Shown in pieces: positions 32,571-40,944 of a stretch of 64,000 nt of DNA. The notes under the pieces are model-generated. The model was not told the DNA's origin. It did no database searches and saw only the letters and a list, made by a program, of their open reading frames with translations. Position 1 is the first letter of the stretch; each line of letters begins with the position of its first letter. Source of the DNA: Actinomadura luzonensis (GTDB lineage Bacteria > Actinomycetota > Actinomycetes > Streptosporangiales > Streptosporangiaceae); contig NZ_JAKRKC020000001.1 in NCBI RefSeq assembly GCF_022664455.2, positions 6,294,097 to 6,358,096 on the forward strand, in the 5' to 3' direction. The translations under genes were made by a program, and so were the position numbers.

Positions 32571-33470
32571 ATGAGCGGGATAGTCGACGGCCGCGTGGTC
32601 ATCGTCACGGGCGGAGCGCGGGGCATCGGGCGAGGTCACGCGCTCGAGTTCGCCCGGCAGGGCGCGAAGGTGGTGGTCAACGACCTGGGCGCGGAGGTGG
32701 ACGGCACCGGCTCCTCCGGTGCCGCGGCCGAGGTGGTGGCCGAGATCGAGGCCATGGGCGGCCAGGCGATCGTCAACGGCGAGGACGTCTCCGACTTCGA
32801 GGGCGCAGAACGCCTCGTGCGGGCCGCGATCGAGCACTTCGGCGACCTGCACGTGCTGGTCAACAACGCGGGCATCCTGCGCGACCGCATGCTGGTCAAC
32901 ATGACCGCCGAGGAATGGGACGCGGTCATCAGGGTGCACCTGCGGGGAACGTTCGCGCCGCTGCGCCATGCCGCCGCCTACTGGCGGAACAAGGCCAAGG
33001 CGGGCGAACCGGTGGATGCCCGGATCATCAACACGACCTCGTCCTCCGGCATCTACGGTAACCCGGGACAGGGCAACTACGGCGCGGCCAAGGCCGGCAT
33101 CGCGGGCCTGACCGTCATCGCGGCCAGGGAGCTGGAGCGTTACGGCGTCACCGTCAACGCCGTCGCCCCCGCCGCCCTGACCCGCATGACGGAGAACCTC
33201 ATCCCGGCCGGCGTCAAGGGCGCCGACCCCGACGACATCGCGCCGCTGGTGGTCTGGCTGGCCAGCGCCGAGGCGCGCGGCATCACCGGCCGGGTCTTCA
33301 ACGTGCGCGGCGGCGCGATCAGCGTGGCCGAGGGCTGGCACGCCGGCCCCGGCGTGGACAAGGGCTCGCGGTGGGACCCGGCCGAGCTGGGCGCGGTCAT
33401 CCCCGCCCTGGTCGACAAGGCCGCGCCGAACGCCCTCACCAACGGCCGCATACCGGGACGGGAGGACTGA
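32571..33470 (+). CDS. SDR resembling the 3-hydroxyacyl-CoA dehydrogenase half of MFE-2 / 17beta-HSD4
   Basis: The product is 299 residues from ATG 32571. NAD-binding TGGARGIGRGHALEFA, then KVVVNDLGAEVDGTG, a hallmark of the peroxisomal multifunctional enzyme 2 SDR domain and its actinobacterial relatives; NNAGILRD; catalytic Ser in INTTSSSGIYG and Y-x-x-x-K in NYGAAKAG. By family it oxidises a 3-hydroxyacyl-CoA in beta-oxidation. The MaoC hydratase gene starts 2 bases after its stop, reproducing the dehydrogenase-hydratase order of MFE-2 as two proteins. Confidence 0.88.
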   Translation: MSGIVDGRVVIVTGGARGIGRGHALEFARQGAKVVVNDLGAEVDGTGSSGAAAEVVAEIEAMGGQAIVNGEDVSDFEGAERLVRAAIEHFGDLHVLVNNAGILRDRMLVNMTAEEWDAVIRVHLRGTFAPLRHAAAYWRNKAKAGEPVDARIINTTSSSGIYGNPGQGNYGAAKAGIAGLTVIAARELERYGVTVNAVAPAALTRMTENLIPAGVKGADPDDIAPLVVWLASAEARGITGRVFNVRGGAISVAEGWHAGPGVDKGSRWDPAELGAVIPALVDKAAPNALTNGRIPGRED

Positions 33471-33472
33471 CC

Positions 33473-34297
33473 ATGGGGCTCGACCACGGCGTCGTCGGCC
33501 ACGAGGGGCCGGCGTACGAGCACACCTGGACCGCCAAGGACACCATGCTGTACGCGCTCGGCGTCGGCGCGGGCACCTCGGAGCTGGAGTTCACCACCGA
33601 GAAGGGGCAGCGGGTGCTGCCCACGTTCGCGGTGCTGGCCGCGCAGTCGCCGGGGCGGCGGCTCGGCGACTTCGACCGGGCCATGCTGGTGCACGCCGAG
33701 CAGGCGTTCGAGCTGTTCCGCGAGCTGCCGGCGGCCGGCGGGGTGCGCACCTCCAGCACGGTCACCGGCATCTACGACAAGGGCTCCGGCGCGCTCGTCA
33801 CCTCCGAGGCGCGGGCGGTGGACCTGCGGACCGGCGAGCCCGTGATCGTCAGCAGGAGCGCGGTGTTCATCAGGGGCGAGGGCGGCTTCGGCGGCGAGCG
33901 CGGGCCGCGCGACGACTGGGCGCTGCCCGACCGGGCCCCCGACCACAAGATCACCTACGCGACGCGGCCCGAGCAGGCGCTGATCTACCGCCTGTCCGGC
34001 GACTACAACCCGCTGCACAGCGATCCGGAGTTCGCCGGGCGGGCGGGCTTCGACCGGCCGATCCTGCACGGGCTGTGCACGTACGGGGTGACCGGGCGGG
34101 CGCTGCTGCACGTGCTGGCGGGCTCGGACCCGTCGCGGTTCAAGGCGATGTCGGGCCGCTTCACCAGCCCGGTCTTCCCCGGCGAGTCGCTGACCGTGTC
34201 GATCTGGGCGGACGGGCCCGAGGTGCTGTTCAGGACGGCGAAGGACGACGGGACGGTGGTGATCGACCGCGGCCGGGCCACGATCACGCCGGGCTGA
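33473..34297 (+). CDS. MaoC-family 2-enoyl-CoA hydratase (double hotdog)
   Basis: The product is 274 residues. The C-terminal hotdog has the hydratase-2 motif: YRLSGDYNPLHSDPEFA (Asp and His of the catalytic D-x-N-x-x-H) followed by GFDRPILHGLCTYG. The N-terminal hotdog (DTMLYALGVGAGTSELEFTTEKG) is the degenerate half, as in eukaryotic hydratase 2 and mycobacterial sterol-degradation homologues. It adds water to a trans-2-enoyl-CoA to give the (R)-3-hydroxyacyl-CoA for the preceding SDR. Confidence 0.92.
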   Translation: MGLDHGVVGHEGPAYEHTWTAKDTMLYALGVGAGTSELEFTTEKGQRVLPTFAVLAAQSPGRRLGDFDRAMLVHAEQAFELFRELPAAGGVRTSSTVTGIYDKGSGALVTSEARAVDLRTGEPVIVSRSAVFIRGEGGFGGERGPRDDWALPDRAPDHKITYATRPEQALIYRLSGDYNPLHSDPEFAGRAGFDRPILHGLCTYGVTGRALLHVLAGSDPSRFKAMSGRFTSPVFPGESLTVSIWADGPEVLFRTAKDDGTVVIDRGRATITPG

Positions 34298-34305
34298 GGC
34301 CGGGC

Positions 34306-34926
34306 TCAGCCCTCGTCGAGCACCTTCAGGGGGTCGAGGCGGCGGATCAGCGTCATCGCCGCCTCGATGACCTCCTGGGCCTCCTCCTCGGTGTCGGAGG
34401 TGGCGACCTCGCGGGCCGCCTCGCCGATGATGCTGGTCAGCACGGCCACGGTGAAGCGGTCGAGCGGGTCGCCTCCGGCGCCGAGCAGGACGGCGTTCTG
34501 GCGTACCCACTCGCGGCCCCGGGTGCGGCGGATCAGCTCGAAGCCCGGCGGCCCGTCGCCGTCGATGAACAGGCGGACGAGGTCGCGGCGCTCCCAGGCG
34601 CCGGCGAGGTAGGCGCGGGCCCCGGCGATCAGCAGCTCGACCGGGTCGCTCACGCCCTCCTTCTTGGCCTTGGAGACGCTGGAGGCGGCGGCCTGCTCGT
34701 GGGCCGCCTGGTGGTCCTCGTACAGGGCGAGGAACAGCTCGGTCTTGCCGCCGAAGTGGTGGTAGAGGCTGCCGACGCTGGAGCCGGCGCGGGCCACCAC
34801 CTCCGAGACGTTGGCCTCGGCGAAGCCGTGCTCGCTGAAGACCTCGCGCGCCGCCTGGAGCATGCTCTTGCGGGTCTGCGCGGTGCGGCTCCACTCCCAC
34901 GAGGACTTGCGTGCCATGCGTGCCAT
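34306..34926 (-). CDS. TetR-family regulator, probable controller of the catabolic locus
   Basis: The product is 206 residues. The HTH is MLQAAREVFSEHGFAEANVSEVVARAGSSVGSLYHHFGGKTELF (residues 22-65). The ligand domain contains a KAKKEG-containing insertion and an acidic C-terminus. It is the only regulator gene in 29.4-42.3 kb, it lies centrally, and one copy of the shared 17-bp site is 18-34 bp upstream of its start, consistent with autoregulation. By analogy with FadR/KstR-like repressors the effector is probably an acyl-CoA intermediate; that is inference. Confidence 0.9.
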   Translation of the reverse strand: MARMARKSSWEWSRTAQTRKSMLQAAREVFSEHGFAEANVSEVVARAGSSVGSLYHHFGGKTELFLALYEDHQAAHEQAAASSVSKAKKEGVSDPVELLIAGARAYLAGAWERRDLVRLFIDGDGPPGFELIRRTRGREWVRQNAVLLGAGGDPLDRFTVAVLTSIIGEAAREVATSDTEEEAQEVIEAAMTLIRRLDPLKVLDEG

Positions 34927-34943
34927 CGTATCGCTCCTAAATT

Positions 34944-34960
34944 CTAGAATCTGATTCTTG
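34944..34960. promoter_or_regulatory. Operator B1 (TetR gene side)
   Basis: CTAGAATCTGATTCTTG matches the family consensus at 15 of 17 positions and overlaps the perfect palindrome ATTCTAGAAT (34941-34950). It is 18 bases from the TetR start. Confidence 0.8.
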
Positions 34961-34977
34961 ACACCGGCCGCTCGCGC

Positions 34978-35007
34978 CTAGAATGTATTCCTAGAGAAAG
35001 ATTCTAG
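34978..35007. promoter_or_regulatory. Operators B2 and B3, overlapping tandem (acyl-CoA dehydrogenase side)
   Basis: CTAGAATGTATTCCTAG (34978-34994) and CTAGAGAAAGATTCTAG (34991-35007) overlap by four bases at CTAG. B3 keeps both outer arms of the consensus. Together they lie 26-55 bp before the GTG of the acyl-CoA dehydrogenase gene, over its probable promoter. Confidence 0.75.
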
Positions 35008-35032
35008 AAATTTCCGCAGGCAGGAGGCGGCC

Positions 35033-36187
35033 GTGGACTTCTCGCTCACCCCCGAGGAACGGCAGATCCGCGACACCGTACGGTCCTTCATCGAGAAGGA
35101 GGTCATGCCGCTGGAGCCCGAGGTGCTGCGCAACGAGCGCGAGGGCCGGCCGGGGCTCGACCGCGACACGCTGCGCGACCTGCGGGCCAAGGCCAGGAAG
35201 TCGGGCTTCTGGGGCATCAACACGCCCGAGGAGTACGGCGGAGCCGCCCTCGGCCCGATCATGTCCGCCATCATCGCCATGGAGGTCGGGCGCACCTTCG
35301 TCCCGTTCAGCTTCGGCGGCAGCGCCGACAACATTCTCTACGCCGGCACCGAGGAGCAGAAGCGCCGCTACCTGCTGCCCACCATCGAGGGCGAGCGCCG
35401 CTCCTGCTTCGCGATCACCGAGCCGGGCGCCGGCTCCGACGCCCGCAACATCCGCACCAAGGCCGTCCGCGACGGCAGCGAGTGGATCATCAACGGCGAG
35501 AAGACCTTCATCACCAACGGCAGCGAGGCCGACTTCGTCATGGTCTTCGCGGTGGCCGAGGAGCACGGCGTCACCTGCTTCCTGGTGGACCGGGACATGG
35601 GCTGGAAGTCCGAGCCGATCCCGACCATGGGCGAGTGGGGCCCGGCGTCGCTGGTGTTCCAGGACGTCCGGGTGCCGGAGGAGAACATCCTCGGCGAGCT
35701 CGGCAAGGGCTTCGAGCTGGCCATGCAGTGGATCGGCCAGGGCCGCTACATGATCCCCGCCCGGGCGATCGGCTCGGCCGAGCGCATGCTGCAGATGGCC
35801 GTCGACTACTCCAGGATCCGCAAGTCGATGGGGCAGACGATCTCGGAGTACCAGGCCATCCAGTGGATGATCGCCGACTCCCAGGTGGAGATCGAGGCGG
35901 CCAAGTGGCTGACGCTGTACGCGGCCTGGCGGGTGCAGGAGGGCATGGACGCCCGCCACGCCTCCTCCATCGCCAAGCTCAACGGCGCCGTCATGGCCAA
36001 CCAGGTCGTCGACCGGGTGCTCCAGATCCACGGGGGTATGGGCTACACCAAGGAGCTGCCGATCGAGCGGTGGTACCGCGAGCTGCGCCTGCTGCGCATC
36101 TTCGAGGGCACCGACGAGATCCAGCGGCGTACCATCGCCCGCAACCTGATCAAGGGGCACGCGCGGCTCGGTCTCATCGGGGAGTGA
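35033..36187 (+). CDS. Acyl-CoA dehydrogenase
   Basis: The product is 384 residues from GTG 35033, with AGGAGG 5 bases upstream. Features of the FAD-dependent family: CFAITEPGAGSDARNIRTKA (FAD/substrate loop), WIINGEKTFITNG, then RGMGYTK-like IHGGMGYTKELPIERWYRELR and the catalytic Glu in RIFEGTDEIQRRTIARN. It introduces the alpha-beta double bond in an acyl-CoA. First gene of a unit with the acyl-CoA ligase 4 bases downstream. Confidence 0.93.
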   Translation: MDFSLTPEERQIRDTVRSFIEKEVMPLEPEVLRNEREGRPGLDRDTLRDLRAKARKSGFWGINTPEEYGGAALGPIMSAIIAMEVGRTFVPFSFGGSADNILYAGTEEQKRRYLLPTIEGERRSCFAITEPGAGSDARNIRTKAVRDGSEWIINGEKTFITNGSEADFVMVFAVAEEHGVTCFLVDRDMGWKSEPIPTMGEWGPASLVFQDVRVPEENILGELGKGFELAMQWIGQGRYMIPARAIGSAERMLQMAVDYSRIRKSMGQTISEYQAIQWMIADSQVEIEAAKWLTLYAAWRVQEGMDARHASSIAKLNGAVMANQVVDRVLQIHGGMGYTKELPIERWYRELRLLRIFEGTDEIQRRTIARNLIKGHARLGLIGE

Positions 36188-36191
36188 TCGC

Positions 36192-38297
36192 ATGTCGGTC
36201 GAGGCATCATCGGTCAGGGAGCTGTTCAATCCGCGCTCGATCGCGCTGGTCGGCGCCACGGACAAGTCCGGGTGGTCGGTCAGCACCCTGCTCAACCTGC
36301 GCACGCACGGCTTCCCCGGCCCGGTGCACCTGGTCAACCCGCGCGGCGGCGTGGTGCACGGGCAGCCCGCGTACCGCAGTCTCACCGAGATCCCCGAGCC
36401 GGTCGACCTGGCCTACGTCATGGTCCCGACCCCGGCGGTGCTCGGCGTGCTGAAGGAGGGCGCCAAGCTCGGCATCCGCGCCTACGTGGTGCTGACGGCC
36501 GGCTTCGGCGAGTCGGGCGAGGAGGGCGCGCGGCTGGAGGCCGAGGTCGCCGGCTTCGCCCGCGAGCACGGGCTGACCGTGCTCGGGCCGAACGGCAACG
36601 GCTACATCAACGCCGCCGCCGGCGTCACCCCGTACGGGCTGCCCATCCCCGAGCCGCTGCTGCGCGGCTCGGTCGGCGTGGTGCTGCAGAGCGGCGCCCT
36701 GGCCAGCTCCGTGCTGGGCTTCGCGCTGGCCCGCAACGTCGGCGTCAGCCTGCTCACCTCGATGGGCAACGAGTCCGTCCTCACGGTCACCGACGTGATG
36801 GACTACCTGGTGGACGATCCGGCCACCAAGGTCATCGCGCTGTTCCTGGAGACGATCAGGAACCCGGCCGAGTTCTCCCGGGTGGCGCGGCGGGCGCTGG
36901 AAGCCGGCAAGCCGGTCGTGGCGCTGAAGATCGGGCGCAGCAAGCTGGCCTCGCGCACCGCCCAGGCCCACACGGGCGCCCTGGTCGGCGACGACGACGT
37001 CATCGACGCGGCCCTGCGGCAGCTCGGCGTGCTCCGGGTGCGCTCGCTCGAAGACCTGATCATCACGGCCGGGCTGCTGGCCGCCACCGGGCCGCTGCCC
37101 GGCCGCCGGGTCGGCGTCGTCACGCCGTCCGGCGGCGCCTCGGAGATCATCGCGGACCGGGCCGAGGACGAGGGGCTGGAGCTGCCGCCGTTCGCGCCCG
37201 CGACGGTGGCGAAGCTGGCCGGGATCGTCCCGTCCTTCGGCACCGTGCAGAACCCCCTGGACGTGACCGGGTACGTGCTCATCGACCGGACGCTGCTCGG
37301 CCGGGCGCTGGAGGTGGTGACCGCCGACCCCGGGATCGACGTGGTGCTCCTGCTGTCGGAGCCGCCGAAGGCCGCGCCGCCCGACCCGGCGCCGGTGTTC
37401 GCGCTCTACTCGGCCACCGCGCGGCGCATCGCCGAGTCGCCGGTGCCGGTCGTCGTGGTGAGCAACGTGCTGACGGACGTGACGGAGTTCGGGCGACGGG
37501 TGCAGCAGGAGACCGGCTACCCGTACGTGACGGGCGGGATCGAGCACGGGCTGCAGGCCATCGCCGCCGCCGTCCGCTGGTCGGAGACCAGGGAACGGGT
37601 GCTGGCCAGGCCCGCCGCCGAGCCGGGGCCGCCGCCGGCCGTGCCCGAGGGGGCGCGCGGGGTGTGGGCCGAGCACCGCGCCGCCGCCCTGCTGGAGGCG
37701 GCGGGGCTGCCGGTGGTGCCGTCCGCGCTCGCCGCGACGGCGGAGGAGGCGGTGGCGGCGTCCGACGGGTTCGGCTATCCCGTGGTGCTCAAGGTCGCCG
37801 CCGAAGGGCTCGGGCACAAGAGCGACGTCGGCGGGGTGCGGCTCGGCGTGCGCGACGCCGCGGAGGTGCGGCGGGTGCACGCGGAGCTGATGGCGGCGGT
37901 GCCCGAGGCGGCGGGCGTGCTCGTCCAGCCGCAGCGCGGCGGCGGGGTCGAGCTGCTGGTCGGCGTCGTTCGCGACCCCGCGTGGGGGCTGACGCTCGCC
38001 GTCGGGCTCGGCGGGGTGTGGGTGGAGGTGCTGCGGGACGCGGCGCTGCGGGTGCTGCCGGTGGACGCCGCGGAGGTCCGCCTCGCGCTGTCCGAGCTGC
38101 GCGGCGCGGCGCTGCTGCGCGGGGCGCGCGGCGCCGAGCCCGCGGACCTGGACGCGGTGGCGGAGGTGGTGGCGCGGATCGCGGCGTTCGCCGGGAGCCT
38201 GGGCGACCGGCTGGAGTCCCTGGAGATCAACCCGCTGCTGGTCACCGGCTCCCGCGTCGAGGCCCTGGACGCGCTGGTGACCTGGCAGGACGGCTGA
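36192..38297 (+). CDS. ADP-forming acyl-CoA synthetase (acetate--CoA ligase family), fused alpha-beta
   Basis: The product is 701 residues. Order: CoA-binding domain (residues 8-130; SIALVGATDKSGWSVSTLLNLR, VVLTAGFGE), succinyl-CoA-ligase-like domain with the phospho-histidine loop AQAHTGALVGDDDV near residue 257-270, and an ATP-grasp domain at about 490-695 (FGYPVVLKVAAEGLGHKSDVGGV, PQRGGGVELLVGV, SLEINPLLV). It ligates a carboxylic acid to CoA with ATP hydrolysis to ADP and phosphate, and would activate the pathway substrate here. Confidence 0.9.
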   Translation: MSVEASSVRELFNPRSIALVGATDKSGWSVSTLLNLRTHGFPGPVHLVNPRGGVVHGQPAYRSLTEIPEPVDLAYVMVPTPAVLGVLKEGAKLGIRAYVVLTAGFGESGEEGARLEAEVAGFAREHGLTVLGPNGNGYINAAAGVTPYGLPIPEPLLRGSVGVVLQSGALASSVLGFALARNVGVSLLTSMGNESVLTVTDVMDYLVDDPATKVIALFLETIRNPAEFSRVARRALEAGKPVVALKIGRSKLASRTAQAHTGALVGDDDVIDAALRQLGVLRVRSLEDLIITAGLLAATGPLPGRRVGVVTPSGGASEIIADRAEDEGLELPPFAPATVAKLAGIVPSFGTVQNPLDVTGYVLIDRTLLGRALEVVTADPGIDVVLLLSEPPKAAPPDPAPVFALYSATARRIAESPVPVVVVSNVLTDVTEFGRRVQQETGYPYVTGGIEHGLQAIAAAVRWSETRERVLARPAAEPGPPPAVPEGARGVWAEHRAAALLEAAGLPVVPSALAATAEEAVAASDGFGYPVVLKVAAEGLGHKSDVGGVRLGVRDAAEVRRVHAELMAAVPEAAGVLVQPQRGGGVELLVGVVRDPAWGLTLAVGLGGVWVEVLRDAALRVLPVDAAEVRLALSELRGAALLRGARGAEPADLDAVAEVVARIAAFAGSLGDRLESLEINPLLVTGSRVEALDALVTWQDG

Positions 38298-38341
38298 ACC
38301 CGACGCCGGCCGGGGTCCGCAGCCCCCGGCCGGCGTCCCCC

Positions 38342-38593
38342 TCATTCGACCTCGACGGGCAGCTCGTAGATCTCCGTCGTCGGGTGCCCCGCCTTCTCGT
38401 GCACGCGCAGCACCGCCTCCTTCGACGGCCCGGACGACAGGCAGAACACCTTGCCCGAGTCCGGGTCGAGCCACGCCCGCTCGAAGTGCACGCCCTCGGA
38501 GTCCTCGATCGCGAGGTCCCGCTCGTGCGCCTCGCGCAGCTGTTCCTCGGTGACGCCGACGAACCCGCTGTGGACGTCCATGAACTTGGGCAT
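38342..38593 (-). CDS. SCO4226-family small ferredoxin-like (DUF4242) nickel-binding protein
   Basis: The product is 83 residues, starting MPKFMDVHSGFVGVTEEQL and ending YELPVEVE. The sequence agrees with the Streptomyces SCO4226 family, small ferredoxin-fold proteins reported to bind nickel; His8 and the central VHFERAW and KAGHPT segments carry candidate ligands. Role in the pathway, if any, is unknown; it is downstream of the thiolase-like gene with a 74-base gap. Confidence 0.85.
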   Translation of the reverse strand: MPKFMDVHSGFVGVTEEQLREAHERDLAIEDSEGVHFERAWLDPDSGKVFCLSSGPSKEAVLRVHEKAGHPTTEIYELPVEVE

Positions 38594-38667
38594 CGCACCC
38601 TCCTTACGATCTTCGTTGTCGTGAGGAGGGGCGTTCCATCCCGTTCCACGGCGTTCCGCCGCGGCGC

Positions 38668-39795
38668 TCAGGGCAGGCGGTTGGCGAGCACCAGGGTGGC
38701 GGCCGAGGCGAACATGCCGCCGTTGCCCAGCACGACGCTCAGCTCCACGCCGGGCACCTGGGCGGCGGCCTCGCCGCGGAGCTGGCGCACCGACTCCTGG
38801 ATGGCGAACATGCCGTACATGCCGGTGTGGGTGTAGGACAGGCCGCCGCCGTTGGTGTTCAGCGGCAGCCGGCCGCCGGGCGAGGTGTGTCCCTCGGCGA
38901 TGAACGCCCCGGCCTCGCCGCGGCCCACGAACCCGAGGTCCTCCAGGCCGTAGATCGGCACGTGCGCGAAGGCGTCGTAGATCATCAGGTGGTCGACGTC
39001 GTCATGGGTGATCTTGGCTTCGGCGAAGGCGGCCTCGCCGGACAACCGGAACGCCTTGGAGGTGGTGAAGTCCTCCATCTGCGAGATGATCGGCGACTCC
39101 GCGGACTCCCCCGAGCCCAGCAGGTAGACCGGGGAGCGGCGGGCGCGCTCCTCGGAGGTGACGATCAGCGCGCCGCCGCCGTCCGTGACCAGGCAGCACT
39201 CCAGCAGGTGGAAGGGGTAGGCGACCAGGCGCGAGGCGAAGACGTCCTCGACCGTGATGAGGTCGCGGAACATCGCGCGCGGGTTGCGGCTGGCCCAGCG
39301 GCGCTGCGCGACGGCCACCTCGGCGAGCTGCTCGTGGGTGAGGCCGGTCTCCTTCATGTAGCGCAGCGCGGTGATGGTGAACGACGTCGGCGGCCCGACC
39401 ACCCCGTACGGCAGCTCGAACTGCCCCAGCAGCGAGTCCGCGCCCATGCCCCAGCGGCCGGCGCCGACGCGTGAGCGGCCCGACTCGCCGTGCGTGATGA
39501 GCACGGTGTGGCACAGCCCGGCGCGGATGGCCGCGGCGGCGTGGCGGACGTGGAACAGGAACGACGAGCCGCCCACGCCCGTGCCGTCCAGCCAGGCGGG
39601 CGTCATGCCGAGGGCGTGGGCGACCTGGATCGGGCCGGGCGTGCCGACGGTGGCGATGCCGTCGACGTCGTCCTTGGTCAGGCCCGCGTCGGCCAGGGCG
39701 TTGCGGGCGGCCTCCAGGTGGAGCTGGAGGGTGGAGTGCTGCGGCAGGCGGCCGACCTCGTCGGTCTCGGCGGCCCCGGCGATCACGACGTTCAT
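38668..39795 (-). CDS. Ltp2/SCP-x-like thiolase-fold protein lacking the nucleophilic cysteine
   Basis: The product is 375 residues from ATG 39795, coupled to the upstream DUF35 gene by an ATGA overlap. The fold is that of SCP2-type thiolases (ALADAGLTKDDVDGIATVG, RAGLCHTVLITHGESGRS, EFVKE-like helix region replaced by LTHEQLAEVAVAQRRWA). The nucleophile position reads DGTGVGGSSFLFHV (72-83): no Cys. The C-terminal loop has Tyr321 and His323 (GGGLSYTHTGM) and there is Tyr273 (MIYDAFAH). Such a pattern with a DUF35 partner is known from Ltp2-ChsH2, a retro-aldolase of steroid side-chain degradation. I infer C-C cleavage of a 3-hydroxy-type CoA ester, not thiolysis. Confidence 0.85.
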   Translation of the reverse strand: MNVVIAGAAETDEVGRLPQHSTLQLHLEAARNALADAGLTKDDVDGIATVGTPGPIQVAHALGMTPAWLDGTGVGGSSFLFHVRHAAAAIRAGLCHTVLITHGESGRSRVGAGRWGMGADSLLGQFELPYGVVGPPTSFTITALRYMKETGLTHEQLAEVAVAQRRWASRNPRAMFRDLITVEDVFASRLVAYPFHLLECCLVTDGGGALIVTSEERARRSPVYLLGSGESAESPIISQMEDFTTSKAFRLSGEAAFAEAKITHDDVDHLMIYDAFAHVPIYGLEDLGFVGRGEAGAFIAEGHTSPGGRLPLNTNGGGLSYTHTGMYGMFAIQESVRQLRGEAAAQVPGVELSVVLGNGGMFASAATLVLANRLP

Positions 39796-40199
39796 CGCGG
39801 CTCCCCCGCGGGCTCGAAGAGCGGCACCGAGACGTCCCCGCGCCGCTCGAACACCACCTGCAGCTCCATGTCCAGGGGCAGCTTCTCCGGGACGTTCTCG
39901 ACGCCCACGATGTTCGTCATCATGCGCACGCCCTCCTCCAGCTCCACGACCGCGATCGCGTACGGGCCCGCGTCCTCGAAGCCGGGGGCCGGGCGGTGGT
40001 TGATCACGTACGAGTACAGGGTCGCGCGCCCGCTGGCCCGGACCCATTCGACCTGGTCGCTGCCGCAGTGCGGGCAGCTCGGCCGGGGGTAGAAGTAGTG
40101 GCGCTCGCACGACTGGCAGCGCTGGATCCTGAGCTCGCCCGCGGCCGTGCCGTCCCAGAACGGCTGGGTCTCGGGCGTGGGCTTAGGTGCCGGCTTCAT
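39792..40199 (-). CDS. DUF35 zinc-ribbon/OB-fold protein, partner of the Ltp2-like protein
   Basis: The start is ATG 40199 (MKPAPKPTPETQPFW); a TTG four codons upstream is the alternative. The product is 135 residues. Rubredoxin-like knuckles RCQSCERHYFYPRPSCPHCG carry four Cys, followed by an OB fold (ASGRATLYSYVINHR, YAIAVVELEEGVRMMTNIVG). DUF35 proteins form complexes with thiolase-fold enzymes, as ChsH2 does with Ltp2. The overlapping genes support a stoichiometric complex. Confidence 0.92.
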   Translation of the reverse strand: MKPAPKPTPETQPFWDGTAAGELRIQRCQSCERHYFYPRPSCPHCGSDQVEWVRASGRATLYSYVINHRPAPGFEDAGPYAIAVVELEEGVRMMTNIVGVENVPEKLPLDMELQVVFERRGDVSVPLFEPAGEPR

Positions 40200-40218
40200 C
40201 GGCCTCCCCAATCTGGTT

Positions 40219-40235
40219 CTAGAATTTCACTCTAA
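40219..40235. promoter_or_regulatory. Operator C (DUF35/Ltp2-like operon)
   Basis: CTAGAATTTCACTCTAA matches 14 of 17 consensus positions, 20 bases before the DUF35 start. Confidence 0.75.
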
Positions 40236-40264
40236 GACTGGGGCGTGTGCGGAGGGAAGGGGTC

Positions 40265-40777
40265 TCAGGGGCTCGGGACGCCGTTGCCGTTGCGGCCACG
40301 GCCGGCGAGCACGTCCTCCAGGTTCGGACGCGGCTCAGCGGGGTCGCGGAAGCCCGGCTGGGCGAGCTGGATCAGCACGCCGTGCGCCTCCTTCGGGTGC
40401 AGGAAGACCTCCTGCCAGCGGGTGTCGGCCCGGTTGAGCCCGTGCAGGCGGTAGCCGCGGGCGGTGAGCCTGGCGACGGCCGCGCCGAGGTCGTCGACGT
40501 GGAAGTTCAGGTGGTGGACGCCGCCCCGCCCGCGGGTCAGCTCGAAGAAGCTGTCGAAGAAGGCCGAGCCGGGCAGCGGCTCCATCAGCTCGACCTTGCC
40601 TCCGTTCGCGTAGGTGAGCTGGAGGGTGCGGTAGCCGCTGACCCGGTTGTCGCCCCCGCCCCCCAGATGCCGCCCGCCGAGCAGGTCACGGTAGATCGGC
40701 AGCAGGTCCCTGATGCGGGGCGCGGCCACGGCCGTGTGGTCGAAGCGCACCTCGAGGCCGTCGAGTTCCAGGTCCAA
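40265..40777 (-). CDS. VOC-family protein, methylmalonyl-CoA-epimerase-like
   Basis: The product is 170 residues. Metal-ligand positions of the two-module VOC fold: FDHTAVAAP (His), KVELMEPL (Glu), HHLNFHVDDL (His) and GVLIQLAQP (Gln or Glu position). The first module resembles methylmalonyl-CoA epimerase, and in this locus it could epimerise or hydrate a CoA ester. The C-terminal 30 residues (RDPAEPRPNLEDVLAGRGRN) are a low-complexity extension. It is monocistronic under operator D. Confidence 0.88.
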   Translation of the reverse strand: MDLELDGLEVRFDHTAVAAPRIRDLLPIYRDLLGGRHLGGGGDNRVSGYRTLQLTYANGGKVELMEPLPGSAFFDSFFELTRGRGGVHHLNFHVDDLGAAVARLTARGYRLHGLNRADTRWQEVFLHPKEAHGVLIQLAQPGFRDPAEPRPNLEDVLAGRGRNGNGVPSP

Positions 40778-40805
40778 GGGGAGACTCCTTGCTCGGGAGG
40801 GAATC

Positions 40806-40822
40806 CTAGAATTTGATTCTAG
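40806..40822. promoter_or_regulatory. Operator D, best copy of the shared palindrome
   Basis: CTAGAATTTGATTCTAG has perfect 7-bp arms CTAGAAT/ATTCTAG around TTG. It lies 29 bases upstream of the VOC start. Confidence 0.85.
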
Positions 40823-40887
40823 CGCGAGGCCGGCGGCTCACTCTTGACGGCGGGGCCGCGTGAGGAGCAGCATCGCAGAAATAGATT

Positions 40888-40904
40888 CTAGAGCTAGCTT
40901 CTAG
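40888..40904. promoter_or_regulatory. Operator E (MFS importer side)
   Basis: CTAGAGCTAGCTTCTAG keeps the outer arms of the consensus and is flanked by AGATT and AACC. It lies 41 bases upstream of the MFS start and about 65 bp from operator D, so the divergent VOC and MFS genes have one site each. Confidence 0.75.
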
Positions 40905-40944
40905 AACCTTAGGCGGGGGCCCAGCCCGACCAGAAAGGCCACCC

